Of a stretch of DNA of 41,203 bases, positions 33,675-41,203 are shown in pieces. Source of the stretch: Methanobrevibacter sp. (GTDB taxonomy: Archaea > Methanobacteriota > Methanobacteria > Methanobacteriales > Methanobacteriaceae); the NCBI RefSeq assembly GCF_017410345.1, contig NZ_JAFQQZ010000033.1:1-41203 (forward strand), written 5' to 3'. Below the pieces are notes generated by a model. It searched no databases, was not told the DNA's origin, and worked only from the letters and a program-made list of their open reading frames with translations. The translations under genes were made by a program, and so were the position numbers. The first letter of the stretch is position 1, and every line of letters begins with the position of its first letter.

Positions 33675-34159
33675 AAATTAAATTTATCATTCAAATAAGA
33701 TTATATCTAGTTTTATGGACAATTTAATATGATTATCTTATTAGAGCTATTTATTCCAGTACAAATATCATGCCTAATTTATAACAGGTTTTACCCTACA
33801 ATTAAACACAAGATTGTATCTCAAAAGTTAGAATCCTCTTGTAGTAGCATTTTCATTATGCATTCCTTTAAAGATATTTATTACTTGTTGATAGTGTTTG
33901 CATTCTAGCATTTGGGATATAGTGAAATAACTTGAATTAGGAAAGATATTTTGAAGGTTTTTAAATCATTTTTTTAGAAAAAGATATCCTAATCTATGGA
34001 AATAGTAAAATAGACTAGAGAAGAGTTTCTATAAAGAAGGTTATTCAAAAAGAAATAAAATAATTCGGTAATGGAAATAAACATCTCTTTCGAAATAAAG
34101 ATATATATTTTTATATTATATTAAAAATAAATTATTTATATAAATGTATAGAGGTCATT
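33675..34159. other. spacer before the PIN/RT unit
   Basis: A 485-base A+T-rich spacer without a supportable gene. It holds an inverted repeat ATTAGGA/TCCTAAT (33936-33942 and 33987-33993) with a 44-base loop, and several TATA-like stretches close to 34100-34145 that could drive the PIN gene. It could hide a small RNA; the sequence alone does not decide. Confidence 0.45.
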
Positions 34160-35032
34160 ATGAATATAACATTTTTTAAAAACAGAAGTAATTTTGATGA
34201 AGAAACTTTTATAAATTTTTTAATAGAGAATTATGGATTTATTAAGCAAGAAAATAATCATCCAACTGTAATAAATTTTTTAAAGATGGATAAAGTAACA
34301 ATAACAACTTATAACTCAAAAATTTTATTCCAATCTGATGATAGCAAATCTTCCTTTGATCTTGTTAATTCATTATACAATCTTAATTGTTTAGATATGG
34401 ATGATACTAATTTATCTAAGTTTAAAGATTTTCAAAGAAAATTTAAAAACACACTTAATCATAATTCTTTATATTGCAAGGATTGTTCTGAAAAATCAAA
34501 CTATTTAATTAATTTAGATGTGTCTGAAAATTCCTTAAGCTTTATTTTTAATAATTGTCATCATGAAATTGAAATGAATTCTCAGTTATTGATGGTTAAT
34601 AATCGCATATTGCCTGATTTAAGTGTATTACAAGCTAGAACTTTATCAAAATGCATATATTTAGGATATTTTAAAAATTTTGAAATTGTTATTCCATCAT
34701 TTCTATTAGATGTTGTTGATAAACTTTCTTCAAAAAATGGTAAAAAAGGCATTTCTAAAGAAATTGATACCTTAAGAAGTTATGAAAATAAGTATGGTTT
34801 CTCAATATATAATTGCCATTATGAAAATCATATTTTTAATAAAGAGATTCTAGAAGATCAGGAAGATAATATTATTTTAAAATTGGCTCATATGACTAAT
34901 TCTATTTTATTTACTCAAGATAACATTTTAAAATCTAAAGCCATTGTTCAAAAAAGACCCACATTATATTTAGATTCTGAGCAGTCTAAGAATCTTAAAA
35001 AAGTAATAGAAAATGAATCTAGTCAAATTTAA
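34160..35032 (+). CDS. PIN-domain protein with TBP-like N-terminal region and Zn motif
   Basis: A 290-residue protein not matched to a named family. Residues about 1-75 resemble the TBP-like substrate-binding domain of RNase HIII (TITTYNSKILFQS). C106-x2-C109 and C133-H134-H135 look like a zinc site. Residues about 150-275 have PIN nuclease features: NNRILPDLSVLQ with D153, IVIPSFLLDVVDKL, then QEDNIILKLAHMTNSILFTQDNIL with D236 and D254 as further acidic metal ligands. PIN domains are usually RNases. GAGGT lies upstream of the ATG, and the reverse transcriptase gene begins 47 bases after the stop, so the two form one unit. It is strongly A+T-rich, unlike core genes. Confidence 0.65.
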   Translation: MNITFFKNRSNFDEETFINFLIENYGFIKQENNHPTVINFLKMDKVTITTYNSKILFQSDDSKSSFDLVNSLYNLNCLDMDDTNLSKFKDFQRKFKNTLNHNSLYCKDCSEKSNYLINLDVSENSLSFIFNNCHHEIEMNSQLLMVNNRILPDLSVLQARTLSKCIYLGYFKNFEIVIPSFLLDVVDKLSSKNGKKGISKEIDTLRSYENKYGFSIYNCHYENHIFNKEILEDQEDNIILKLAHMTNSILFTQDNILKSKAIVQKRPTLYLDSEQSKNLKKVIENESSQI

Positions 35033-35079
35033 GAAATTTTTAACATGAATAATTAGAGATTTATATAATTGGTGATAAT

Positions 35080-38000
35080 ATGGAAGATTTAAATAATTCT
35101 CAAGAGATTGATGATGCTAATTTGGAAAATATTAATGAAAATTCAGATAATCTTTCATCAATAAATATAGAGGAAACTTTTAAAACTTTAAAAATTAGAG
35201 ATTTAAAAGATCTATTAAAAAACGCATATAAAAAATTTAAATCTTACACTTATTATAACCAATATAGTGCTATTGATAGATTAAAACTTTCTGATTTTGA
35301 ATTTAAAAATTTTTGTAAAAGTGATAAATTCGAAATTGATGAAGAAAGATTAGATCAATTTTTTGAAGAATTAGCTGAAAAAGTTATAAGTAATAATCTA
35401 AAGGAGTTTATTGATGAAGTTGATGTAATTTCTTTGCCTAAAAAAATGCAAGAGAATAAAGAATCTGATTTTAATATTTTTACTAATTTTTTACCAGACA
35501 ATTTTTCTGTGGATAAAATTCATTATTTTTTAGATTTGCCTATTGAAGGTCATATTTTAGGTGTTCTATGGATATTGAGATGTGGCTATATTTTAGATGA
35601 TAAATTATATAAAAATTGTTATAGTAATAGGATTAACAATAAGATTTTAAATAAATTTAAAAATGATCAAAAGGATTGCAGTACATTTTTATTTTACCCT
35701 TATTTTAGAAATTATGAATCTTGGAGAGATAATGGGCTCGATGAAGTTACAAACATATTAAATAAAGAACAAAATGCCATAATGATTTCATTAGATATTA
35801 AAGATTATTATTATGCCTCCAGAATTAATTTTAACGATTTAAAAAAGGATATGGAAAAGGCTAAGGACAAATTAGAAAATAATAAATTTAATGAACCTAT
35901 GCCTCAAGATAATTGGGACGATATTGATGATATTTTGAATTGTTTTGTTGAACATGTTTTTGAAGCATATCATGAAAAATTTTCATTTAATTTTTCTAAT
36001 AATTCTATAGCTGAGGATTCTGGGTATATGATTCCTTTAGGATTTTTACCATCTTTGATTATTGCAAATTGGAATCTTCAAGGTTTTGATCAAGCTATTC
36101 TTGAAAATGTACATCCTAATTATTATGGCCGTTATGTTGATGATATTTTAATCGTGCTTCCTTCTCATGAAAAAAGTGATACTCATGGAAATCAATTTAT
36201 TGAAGATTTATCATTAGAGGACATTATAATAAAATTTTTAACACCTTATAATGATCCAAAAAATTCCATACTTAAAAAAAGAGATGAAAATAAGAAGGAT
36301 GTGTCTTATGGTATAGAAAATTTACCTATTTGTTCATTAGGCTCTGAAGATAAATATTATTGTTATGATTATTTGGAGATTCAAGAAGATAAATTTAAAG
36401 TTTTTTTATTTAATTATAAAGAATCTCAAGCAATGATTAAAAAGTTTAAAAAAGAAATTGCTATTAATACAAGTGAGTTTAAATTATTACATGGTGTTAA
36501 ATCCACATTTGAAAATTTAGAATATGATTTATATAGGATGGATTATGAAGAATCTATAAATAAATTAAAAGATGTGAATAATTTTAGATTGAATAAATTT
36601 GAAGCTTCCAAAATACTATCTAGCTTAATAGATTCTTCTAAATATTCTGAGGATATTGATAAAAAAGAAATTACTAAAGAAATTTTGAGTGCTTTTTATA
36701 ATGATGCATTGAGTTACATTAATCTATGGGAAAAGATATTTGGTTATTTATATATTAATAATGAAATTTCATCTTTAGAAAAATTAATAAAACATATAGA
36801 ATTTCTTATAGATAAGATTCAGATTAATTCAGATCTTGACTTTAATAAATCATTTTTTGAATTAAATGATTCTTCGGATAAAAATATTGAAATTAATAAT
36901 TTAAAAAAGTCTTTAAATTTATTTTTATATTCTTCAATTGTTAGAGTTTTATCCTTAAAATTTGAAAAAAACTCTACTAATATATTATATAAACCTATAA
37001 ATAATTTAGCGTACAATACAGGTAATGCATATCCATCAAATTCAAAAAATTATGATATGCTCTCTGAAGAATTTAATAATAAGATTTCTAAATTGGAACC
37101 AAAATATTTATTTACTTCAATGGAATTTTTATTTTCATCATTACAAAACAATAATCTGATGAGATTCCCAATTTTAGATATTCATAACCTTCTTAATGAA
37201 AAAATTTTAAAAAATTATATGAATGGGGAGTCAAATGTTTTAGAGAGTTATAATTTAGTTAAACCAGATCGTGATGAAGATTATGGTTTATTTAATGGAT
37301 ACTTTTATCCTCGCTATGTAAAATTCTATGAATGTATTTTAAATCAAATTAATTCTGAAATATTTAAAAAAGAAAATAATTCTGATGTAAACTCTCCTTA
37401 TTTAGATGAATCTCATTTCAATTCTAATGAAGAAAATAATTATGATATTAAATATATTTTAGATGAATCTTATAGTAATTACAAAAAGATAAATTCCAAA
37501 TCAAATAATTCAAATAATAAAGATTATATTGTTGAGCCTTTTTCACCTGAAAATATTGAATATGGTAAAAATTATGAAATTTCAATATCGTCTGAAGAAA
37601 AGAAAGACAAAGTTAAAGTTGGTCTAATTAATACTAAATTAAATTATCAAGATAATATTAATAGGATTAAAAATAAACCTAACTTAAGCTATAAAAGGTT
37701 TGATAAAATAAAGAATATTATTAATGAAGCCATTAATAAAAAAGTTGAATTTTTAGTGATGCCAGAATTATATGTGCCTTATGAATGGATTGATAAAATA
37801 GTTGAGGTTTCACGCAATCATCAGATGGTTATAATTTTCGGTTTAGAATATATTGTTCAGGAAGATTTAGTTAAAAATTATTTAATGGTTAGTTTACCTT
37901 ATACATCTCACAATGGTTTTAAAAGCAGTATTTTAACTTATAGATTAAAAAATCATTATGCTCCTAGTGAAATAAATACAATTGAAGATTTGAATAAGAA

Positions 38001-38442
38001 ATGCAAGATGAATGACTTAAAAAATCAAAATTATATTTTATATAATTGGAAGGGTATTTCATTTGTACCTTATTGCTGTTATGAGATAGCAGATATCACA
38101 GCTAGAAGTTTATTTAAGAATCATTGTCATATTGTAACAATTTCTGAATTTAATAAAGATACAAAATATTTTGAAAATATTTGTGAATCTCTTTCTCGTG
38201 ATTTATACTGTTATTGCATTAGTTCCAATACTTCAAAATATGGTGGAACTTCAATTATCCAACCTTCTTCTTCTGAAGATAAATACATTATTCGGCTTAA
38301 AGGTGGAGAAAATGATTATATTGTAACTCATGACCTAAATATTTCTGATTTGCAAGATAAAAGTTTAAGATCTTATTCTGCAGATTATTCTGATACTCAT
38401 TTTAAACCACAACCTCCTGGTTTGAAAAAGGAGTTTAAATGA
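35080..38442 (+). CDS. reverse transcriptase-nitrilase fusion (DRT type 1/UG1-like)
   Basis: A 1120-residue protein. The RT domain lies within about residues 130-420: motif A SLDIKDYYYAS with D239, motif B MIPLGFLPSLIIANWNL (317-333), and the catalytic YVDD at Y352-V353-D354-D355. A helical region of about 400 residues follows. Residues about 845-1110 are a nitrilase-like domain with an intact Glu-Lys-Cys triad: E896 in MPELYVPYEW, K957 in RLKNHYAPSE and C1000 in PYCCYEIAD. This RT-plus-nitrilase plan is that of the unknown-group RTs of defence system DRT type 1. GGTGAT precedes the ATG. It is encoded 47 bases behind the PIN gene and ended by a hairpin-T-tract terminator. Very A+T-rich. A retron or group II intron origin is not supported. 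Confidence 0.88.
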   Translation: MEDLNNSQEIDDANLENINENSDNLSSINIEETFKTLKIRDLKDLLKNAYKKFKSYTYYNQYSAIDRLKLSDFEFKNFCKSDKFEIDEERLDQFFEELAEKVISNNLKEFIDEVDVISLPKKMQENKESDFNIFTNFLPDNFSVDKIHYFLDLPIEGHILGVLWILRCGYILDDKLYKNCYSNRINNKILNKFKNDQKDCSTFLFYPYFRNYESWRDNGLDEVTNILNKEQNAIMISLDIKDYYYASRINFNDLKKDMEKAKDKLENNKFNEPMPQDNWDDIDDILNCFVEHVFEAYHEKFSFNFSNNSIAEDSGYMIPLGFLPSLIIANWNLQGFDQAILENVHPNYYGRYVDDILIVLPSHEKSDTHGNQFIEDLSLEDIIIKFLTPYNDPKNSILKKRDENKKDVSYGIENLPICSLGSEDKYYCYDYLEIQEDKFKVFLFNYKESQAMIKKFKKEIAINTSEFKLLHGVKSTFENLEYDLYRMDYEESINKLKDVNNFRLNKFEASKILSSLIDSSKYSEDIDKKEITKEILSAFYNDALSYINLWEKIFGYLYINNEISSLEKLIKHIEFLIDKIQINSDLDFNKSFFELNDSSDKNIEINNLKKSLNLFLYSSIVRVLSLKFEKNSTNILYKPINNLAYNTGNAYPSNSKNYDMLSEEFNNKISKLEPKYLFTSMEFLFSSLQNNNLMRFPILDIHNLLNEKILKNYMNGESNVLESYNLVKPDRDEDYGLFNGYFYPRYVKFYECILNQINSEIFKKENNSDVNSPYLDESHFNSNEENNYDIKYILDESYSNYKKINSKSNNSNNKDYIVEPFSPENIEYGKNYEISISSEEKKDKVKVGLINTKLNYQDNINRIKNKPNLSYKRFDKIKNIINEAINKKVEFLVMPELYVPYEWIDKIVEVSRNHQMVIIFGLEYIVQEDLVKNYLMVSLPYTSHNGFKSSILTYRLKNHYAPSEINTIEDLNKKCKMNDLKNQNYILYNWKGISFVPYCCYEIADITARSLFKNHCHIVTISEFNKDTKYFENICESLSRDLYCYCISSNTSKYGGTSIIQPSSSEDKYIIRLKGGENDYIVTHDLNISDLQDKSLRSYSADYSDTHFKPQPPGLKKEFK

Positions 38443-38793
38443 TTTAAAGGTGTTTTATTATATTAATAAAAGAAGTTTAAAAGACTACTCGGTGCAAATA
38501 GGAAAAATTTCATAGTTTTAAGCATATTTTATCAACAACTAAATATTTCTTAGTATTTAAAAAATCTAAAAATAAGAATAAGGAATTAACAGTATATTAA
38601 ATTGTAGTTTTATACTATTAAAGAAAATTTGAATAGATATATAGATAAAATTTATTATCTATTTTTATTTTTTAATAGATGTGGGTGTTCTTTAATTCTT
38701 TTAGATAATTAATTAAGCACTAATTTATAAAAGAGAAAAACAATAAATATGATTTGAATAATGAAAATAATAGATTAATTAAGGTGATTTCGG
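38443..38793. other. spacer between the RT gene and the restriction-modification operon
   Basis: A 351-base A+T-rich spacer. It holds a terminator-like hairpin (38641-38673), a TATA-like TTTATAAAAG (38724-38733) and AAGGTGAT (38781-38788) in front of the methyltransferase GTG start. No gene was seen. Confidence 0.5.
38641..38673 (+). terminator. terminator-like hairpin after the RT gene
   Basis: Stem ATAGATAA / TTATCTAT (38641-38648 and 38655-38662) with a six-base loop followed by TTTTATTTTTT, about 200 bases after the RT stop. Confidence 0.5.
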
Positions 38794-40266
38794 GTGTTAA
38801 ATTTTGTATCAGATGAAACTAATTCATTTCTTAATTCTATTTCTAAAGAAGATAGGAAAAAAATAGGCCAATTCTTTACAGATGTTGATGTGGCAAAGTT
38901 TATGGCCCAATTATATGTTCCTACTAAAAAACATTTAGATATTTTAGATCCGGGAGCAGGTTCAGGCATACTCTCTGCTGCCATTATCTCAGAATTGGAA
39001 AATACTGATGTTGAATCAATAAATTTAACTTTATATGAAAATGATTCTCGCATCTTACCTTTACTTCAGAATAATTTAAAATTCATCTCAGAAAACACAT
39101 CTAAAGATTTAAAATATGAAATCATTGAAGAAAATTATATACTTAACAATTCATTCAGCATTGAATCTCAAGAGTTTTGCAAGAAAGAGTATGATCTTGT
39201 CATTGCCAATCCACCTTATTTTAAGATATCAAGAAAAGCACCAGAAGCTCAATTGATGGAATCGATATGTTATGGAGCGCCAAATATCTATTTCTTATTC
39301 ATGGCTATGTCCTTACATCACTTATCAAAAGATTCAGAAATGGTATTCATTGTTCCTAGAAGTTGGACTTCAGGAGCTTACTTTAAAAAATTTAGGGAAT
39401 ATCTCTTAAGTGCTGGAAAAATTAAACAAATTCATCTGTTTGTCAGTAGAGATAATGTTTTCAATAAGCAGAATGTATTGCAGGAAACAATAATTATTCA
39501 TGTAATCAAATCTAAAAAGCCTTTGGAATCTATAAAGATTTCTTCATCATCCAATAATGATTTTAGTGATATTGATGAATTTGAAGTCCCTTATAATTTA
39601 GCTATTTCCAATGATGAAAATCATTTTGTTTATTTGCCTACTAACAAAGAGGAAGTAAAAGTTTTAAATGACGTTCATAAATTTGATAGTTCTTTTTTAA
39701 CAGAAGAAATAAAATTACGGACTGGTTTAACAGTAGATTTTCGAAATAATGACTATCTGGAAGAGAAATCAAATAAAAATAATGTTCCTTTATTTTATCC
39801 TTTCCATTTCAACAATAATTTTATCAATTTTCCTGTAGAGCATGATAAAAAACAATATGTTAATATGGCTAAAAAAGGATTAATTCAAGAAAATAAAGAC
39901 TATTTGTTTCTTAAAAGGTTTACTTCAAAGGAAGAAAAAAGAAGATTGCAACCAGCCATATATCTTAAAGAAGATTTTTCAAATTATGATTATATTTCTA
40001 CTGAAAATAAAATAAATTTTATAGAGTCCACAAATGATGATGACTTATCAAAAGAGCAGATTTATGGGTTATTTGTAATTTTCAATTCAACATTATATGA
40101 TAAATATTATAGGATATTAAATGGAAGTACACAAGTCAATGCTAATGAAATCAATTCATTGAATATTCCTTCTAGAAGTAGTTTAGAAAAATTAGGGAGT
40201 ATTTTAATTAATAAAAATGATTATTCTGTTAAATCTTGTGATGAAATTTTGGAGAGTATATTATGA
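38794..40266 (+). CDS. N6-adenine DNA methyltransferase (PstI/BsuBI-type R-M)
   Basis: A 490-residue adenine-specific methyltransferase of the Eco57I/PstI type. KKIGQFFTDVDVAKFMA is the typical N terminus, DPGAGSG at residues 52-58 is the S-adenosylmethionine motif I, and ANPPY (N139-P-P-Y142) is the catalytic motif IV. The C-terminal half is a target-recognition region. The start is GTG at 38794 with AGGTGAT five bases upstream. It overlaps the restriction gene by four bases (ATGA), so both are made together. The partner endonuclease suggests the target CTGCAG, with methylation of A in it. Several CTGCAG sites occur in the window, so no site avoidance is visible. Confidence 0.9.
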   Translation: MLNFVSDETNSFLNSISKEDRKKIGQFFTDVDVAKFMAQLYVPTKKHLDILDPGAGSGILSAAIISELENTDVESINLTLYENDSRILPLLQNNLKFISENTSKDLKYEIIEENYILNNSFSIESQEFCKKEYDLVIANPPYFKISRKAPEAQLMESICYGAPNIYFLFMAMSLHHLSKDSEMVFIVPRSWTSGAYFKKFREYLLSAGKIKQIHLFVSRDNVFNKQNVLQETIIIHVIKSKKPLESIKISSSSNNDFSDIDEFEVPYNLAISNDENHFVYLPTNKEEVKVLNDVHKFDSSFLTEEIKLRTGLTVDFRNNDYLEEKSNKNNVPLFYPFHFNNNFINFPVEHDKKQYVNMAKKGLIQENKDYLFLKRFTSKEEKRRLQPAIYLKEDFSNYDYISTENKINFIESTNDDDLSKEQIYGLFVIFNSTLYDKYYRILNGSTQVNANEINSLNIPSRSSLEKLGSILINKNDYSVKSCDEILESIL

Positions 40267-41180
40267 GTAAAATAGATGAAGCTAAATCAATTTTAAAAGA
40301 TTTGGAAGTACCTGATAGTCAACAATCAGATATATGTGTATATACATTTTTGTCTTTACTGTCTGTTTCAGAAGATACTGAGTGGGAAGAGTCAACCAAT
40401 GAATGGATAAGAATTCATGATGTAATTCAATTCATAAAGAATAATTATGGAGTGGAATATGCTGAAAACAGTAGAGAAACTATTAGAAAGAGAGCAATGC
40501 ACCCTTTTAGAGATGCAGCTTTCATTGAAGATAATGGTAAACCTACTAACTCTCCAAATTATAGGTATAGAATCACTGATGAATTATTAGAAGTTGTTGT
40601 TAGTTATAATACTGCAAATTGGGATTCTGCTTTAAGTTCATTTAAGTCAAATCATGAAACCTTAATCGATATTTATTCATCTAAGAAACGGATGAGGAAA
40701 ATGCCTGTAAAGATTAATGGACAAGATTTAACCTTTTCACCAGGGGCACATAATCTACTTCAAAAATTAATCATTGAAGAGTTTGCTCCAAGATTTGCTC
40801 CACATTCAGAATGTTTGTATGTAGGGGATACCACTAAAAAAGATTTGATAAAGAACACTGAAAAATTACAGGAACTGGGATTTGAAATCAGTTTGCATGA
40901 TAAAATGCCTGATGTCGTATTGTATTCAGAAGAGAATGATTGGATTTACTTTGTTGAAGCTGTAACAAGTGTAGGACCTATGAGTCAAAAGAGAGTGAAT
41001 GAAATTAATAAGATGACTGAAGAAGTTGAATCAGGGAAAATTTTTGTGACTGCTTTTTTAAATATGGATGATTTTAAAAAGTTCTCTGAAGAGATTGCAT
41101 GGGAAACTGAGATATGGGTGGCTAGTTTTCCTGATCATATGATTCATATGAATGGAGATAAATTCCTAGGGCCAAGGTAA
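40263..41180 (+). CDS. BsuBI/PstI family type II restriction endonuclease
   Basis: A 305-residue endonuclease matching the BsuBI/PstI family, whose known members cut CTGCAG. The N-terminal region (about 1-120) resembles a winged helix with SRETIRKRAMHPFRDAAFIE, followed by the catalytic domain: LTFSPGAHNLLQKLIIEEFAPRFAP, ECLYVGDTTKKDL, then HDKMPDVVLYSEEN with P216-D217 and WIYFVEAVTSVGPMS with E232. Spacing fits a PD-(D/E)XK fold. It overlaps the methyltransferase gene by four bases. The stop lies 23 bases before the window end, and the gene seems complete. CTGCAG specificity is by family and should be tested. Confidence 0.9.
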   Translation: MSKIDEAKSILKDLEVPDSQQSDICVYTFLSLLSVSEDTEWEESTNEWIRIHDVIQFIKNNYGVEYAENSRETIRKRAMHPFRDAAFIEDNGKPTNSPNYRYRITDELLEVVVSYNTANWDSALSSFKSNHETLIDIYSSKKRMRKMPVKINGQDLTFSPGAHNLLQKLIIEEFAPRFAPHSECLYVGDTTKKDLIKNTEKLQELGFEISLHDKMPDVVLYSEENDWIYFVEAVTSVGPMSQKRVNEINKMTEEVESGKIFVTAFLNMDDFKKFSEEIAWETEIWVASFPDHMIHMNGDKFLGPR

Positions 41181-41203
41181 TGATTTTTTATATTTTTATT
41201 TTC

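Noticed and set aside
33675-34159. Decayed transposase or gene before the PIN protein
   Set aside because: Stops in all frames and no recognisable protein fragment; recorded as a spacer only.
35080-38442. Retron or group II intron reverse transcriptase
   Set aside because: No msr/msd-like structure, no intron RNA domains or maturase/endonuclease parts; the C-terminal nitrilase triad points to the DRT class.

Overview
The window looks like chromosomal DNA of a gut-type methanogenic archaeon, most likely a Methanobrevibacter or close Methanobacteriales relative. The support is: very A+T-rich spacers with archaeal TATA boxes and GGTGAT-type ribosome binding sites; a 66-residue archaeal histone; archaeal riboflavin synthase (RibC); an amt-glnK operon under an NrpR-type operator; cobinamide salvage (CbiZ); and a giant DUF11/beta-helix adhesin-like protein of the kind abundant in Methanobrevibacter. 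The genus is inferred, not proven.

Left part (1-26,500) is housekeeping and surface biology. Minus strand: a flavin disulfide oxidoreductase, a GNAT acetyltransferase, an acyl-CoA synthetase behind a cupin/HTH regulator, and a small secreted acidic protein. Plus strand: amt-glnK (nitrogen), cbiZ and cbiO (cobalamin/cobalt), a TPR protein, ribC, a GT2 glycosyltransferase with a DUF2304 membrane partner, a two-gene Fe-S/LUD (LutA/LutB-like) pair, the 1506-residue adhesin-like protein, two MFS transporters, a LemA/DUF2207 pair and a small protein with a basic Pro/Ala/Lys/Arg tail. Four copies of a hairpin repeat with compensatory base changes sit in three spacers of this part. Two genes (cbiO and the DUF2304 gene) appear to start at ATT codons.

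Right part (26,550-41,180) reads as a defence island: a HEPN-type protein with two paralogous small partners; an orphan CARF-HEPN effector of the Cas02710/Csm6-like type with no CRISPR locus in the window; a 28-residue hydrophobic peptide gene with features of a type I toxin; an AAA/ABC-type ATPase overlapping a putative PD-(D/E)XK nuclease; an archaeal STAND-like ATPase preceded by three tandem repeats; a PIN-domain protein immediately upstream of a large reverse transcriptase-nitrilase fusion (the domain plan of DRT type 1/UG1-like defence RTs); and a BsuBI/PstI-type restriction-modification pair. The histone gene is embedded in this island, followed by a decayed duplicate of the 3' end of the nuclease-like gene.

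The most interesting candidates are the PIN + RT-nitrilase two-gene unit (34,160-38,442) and the type I toxin-like locus on the minus strand at about 29,480-29,700. The PIN/RT pair is visibly more A+T-rich than the core genes, which fits horizontal acquisition. No tRNA, rRNA, CRISPR array, insertion sequence or replication origin was recognised.
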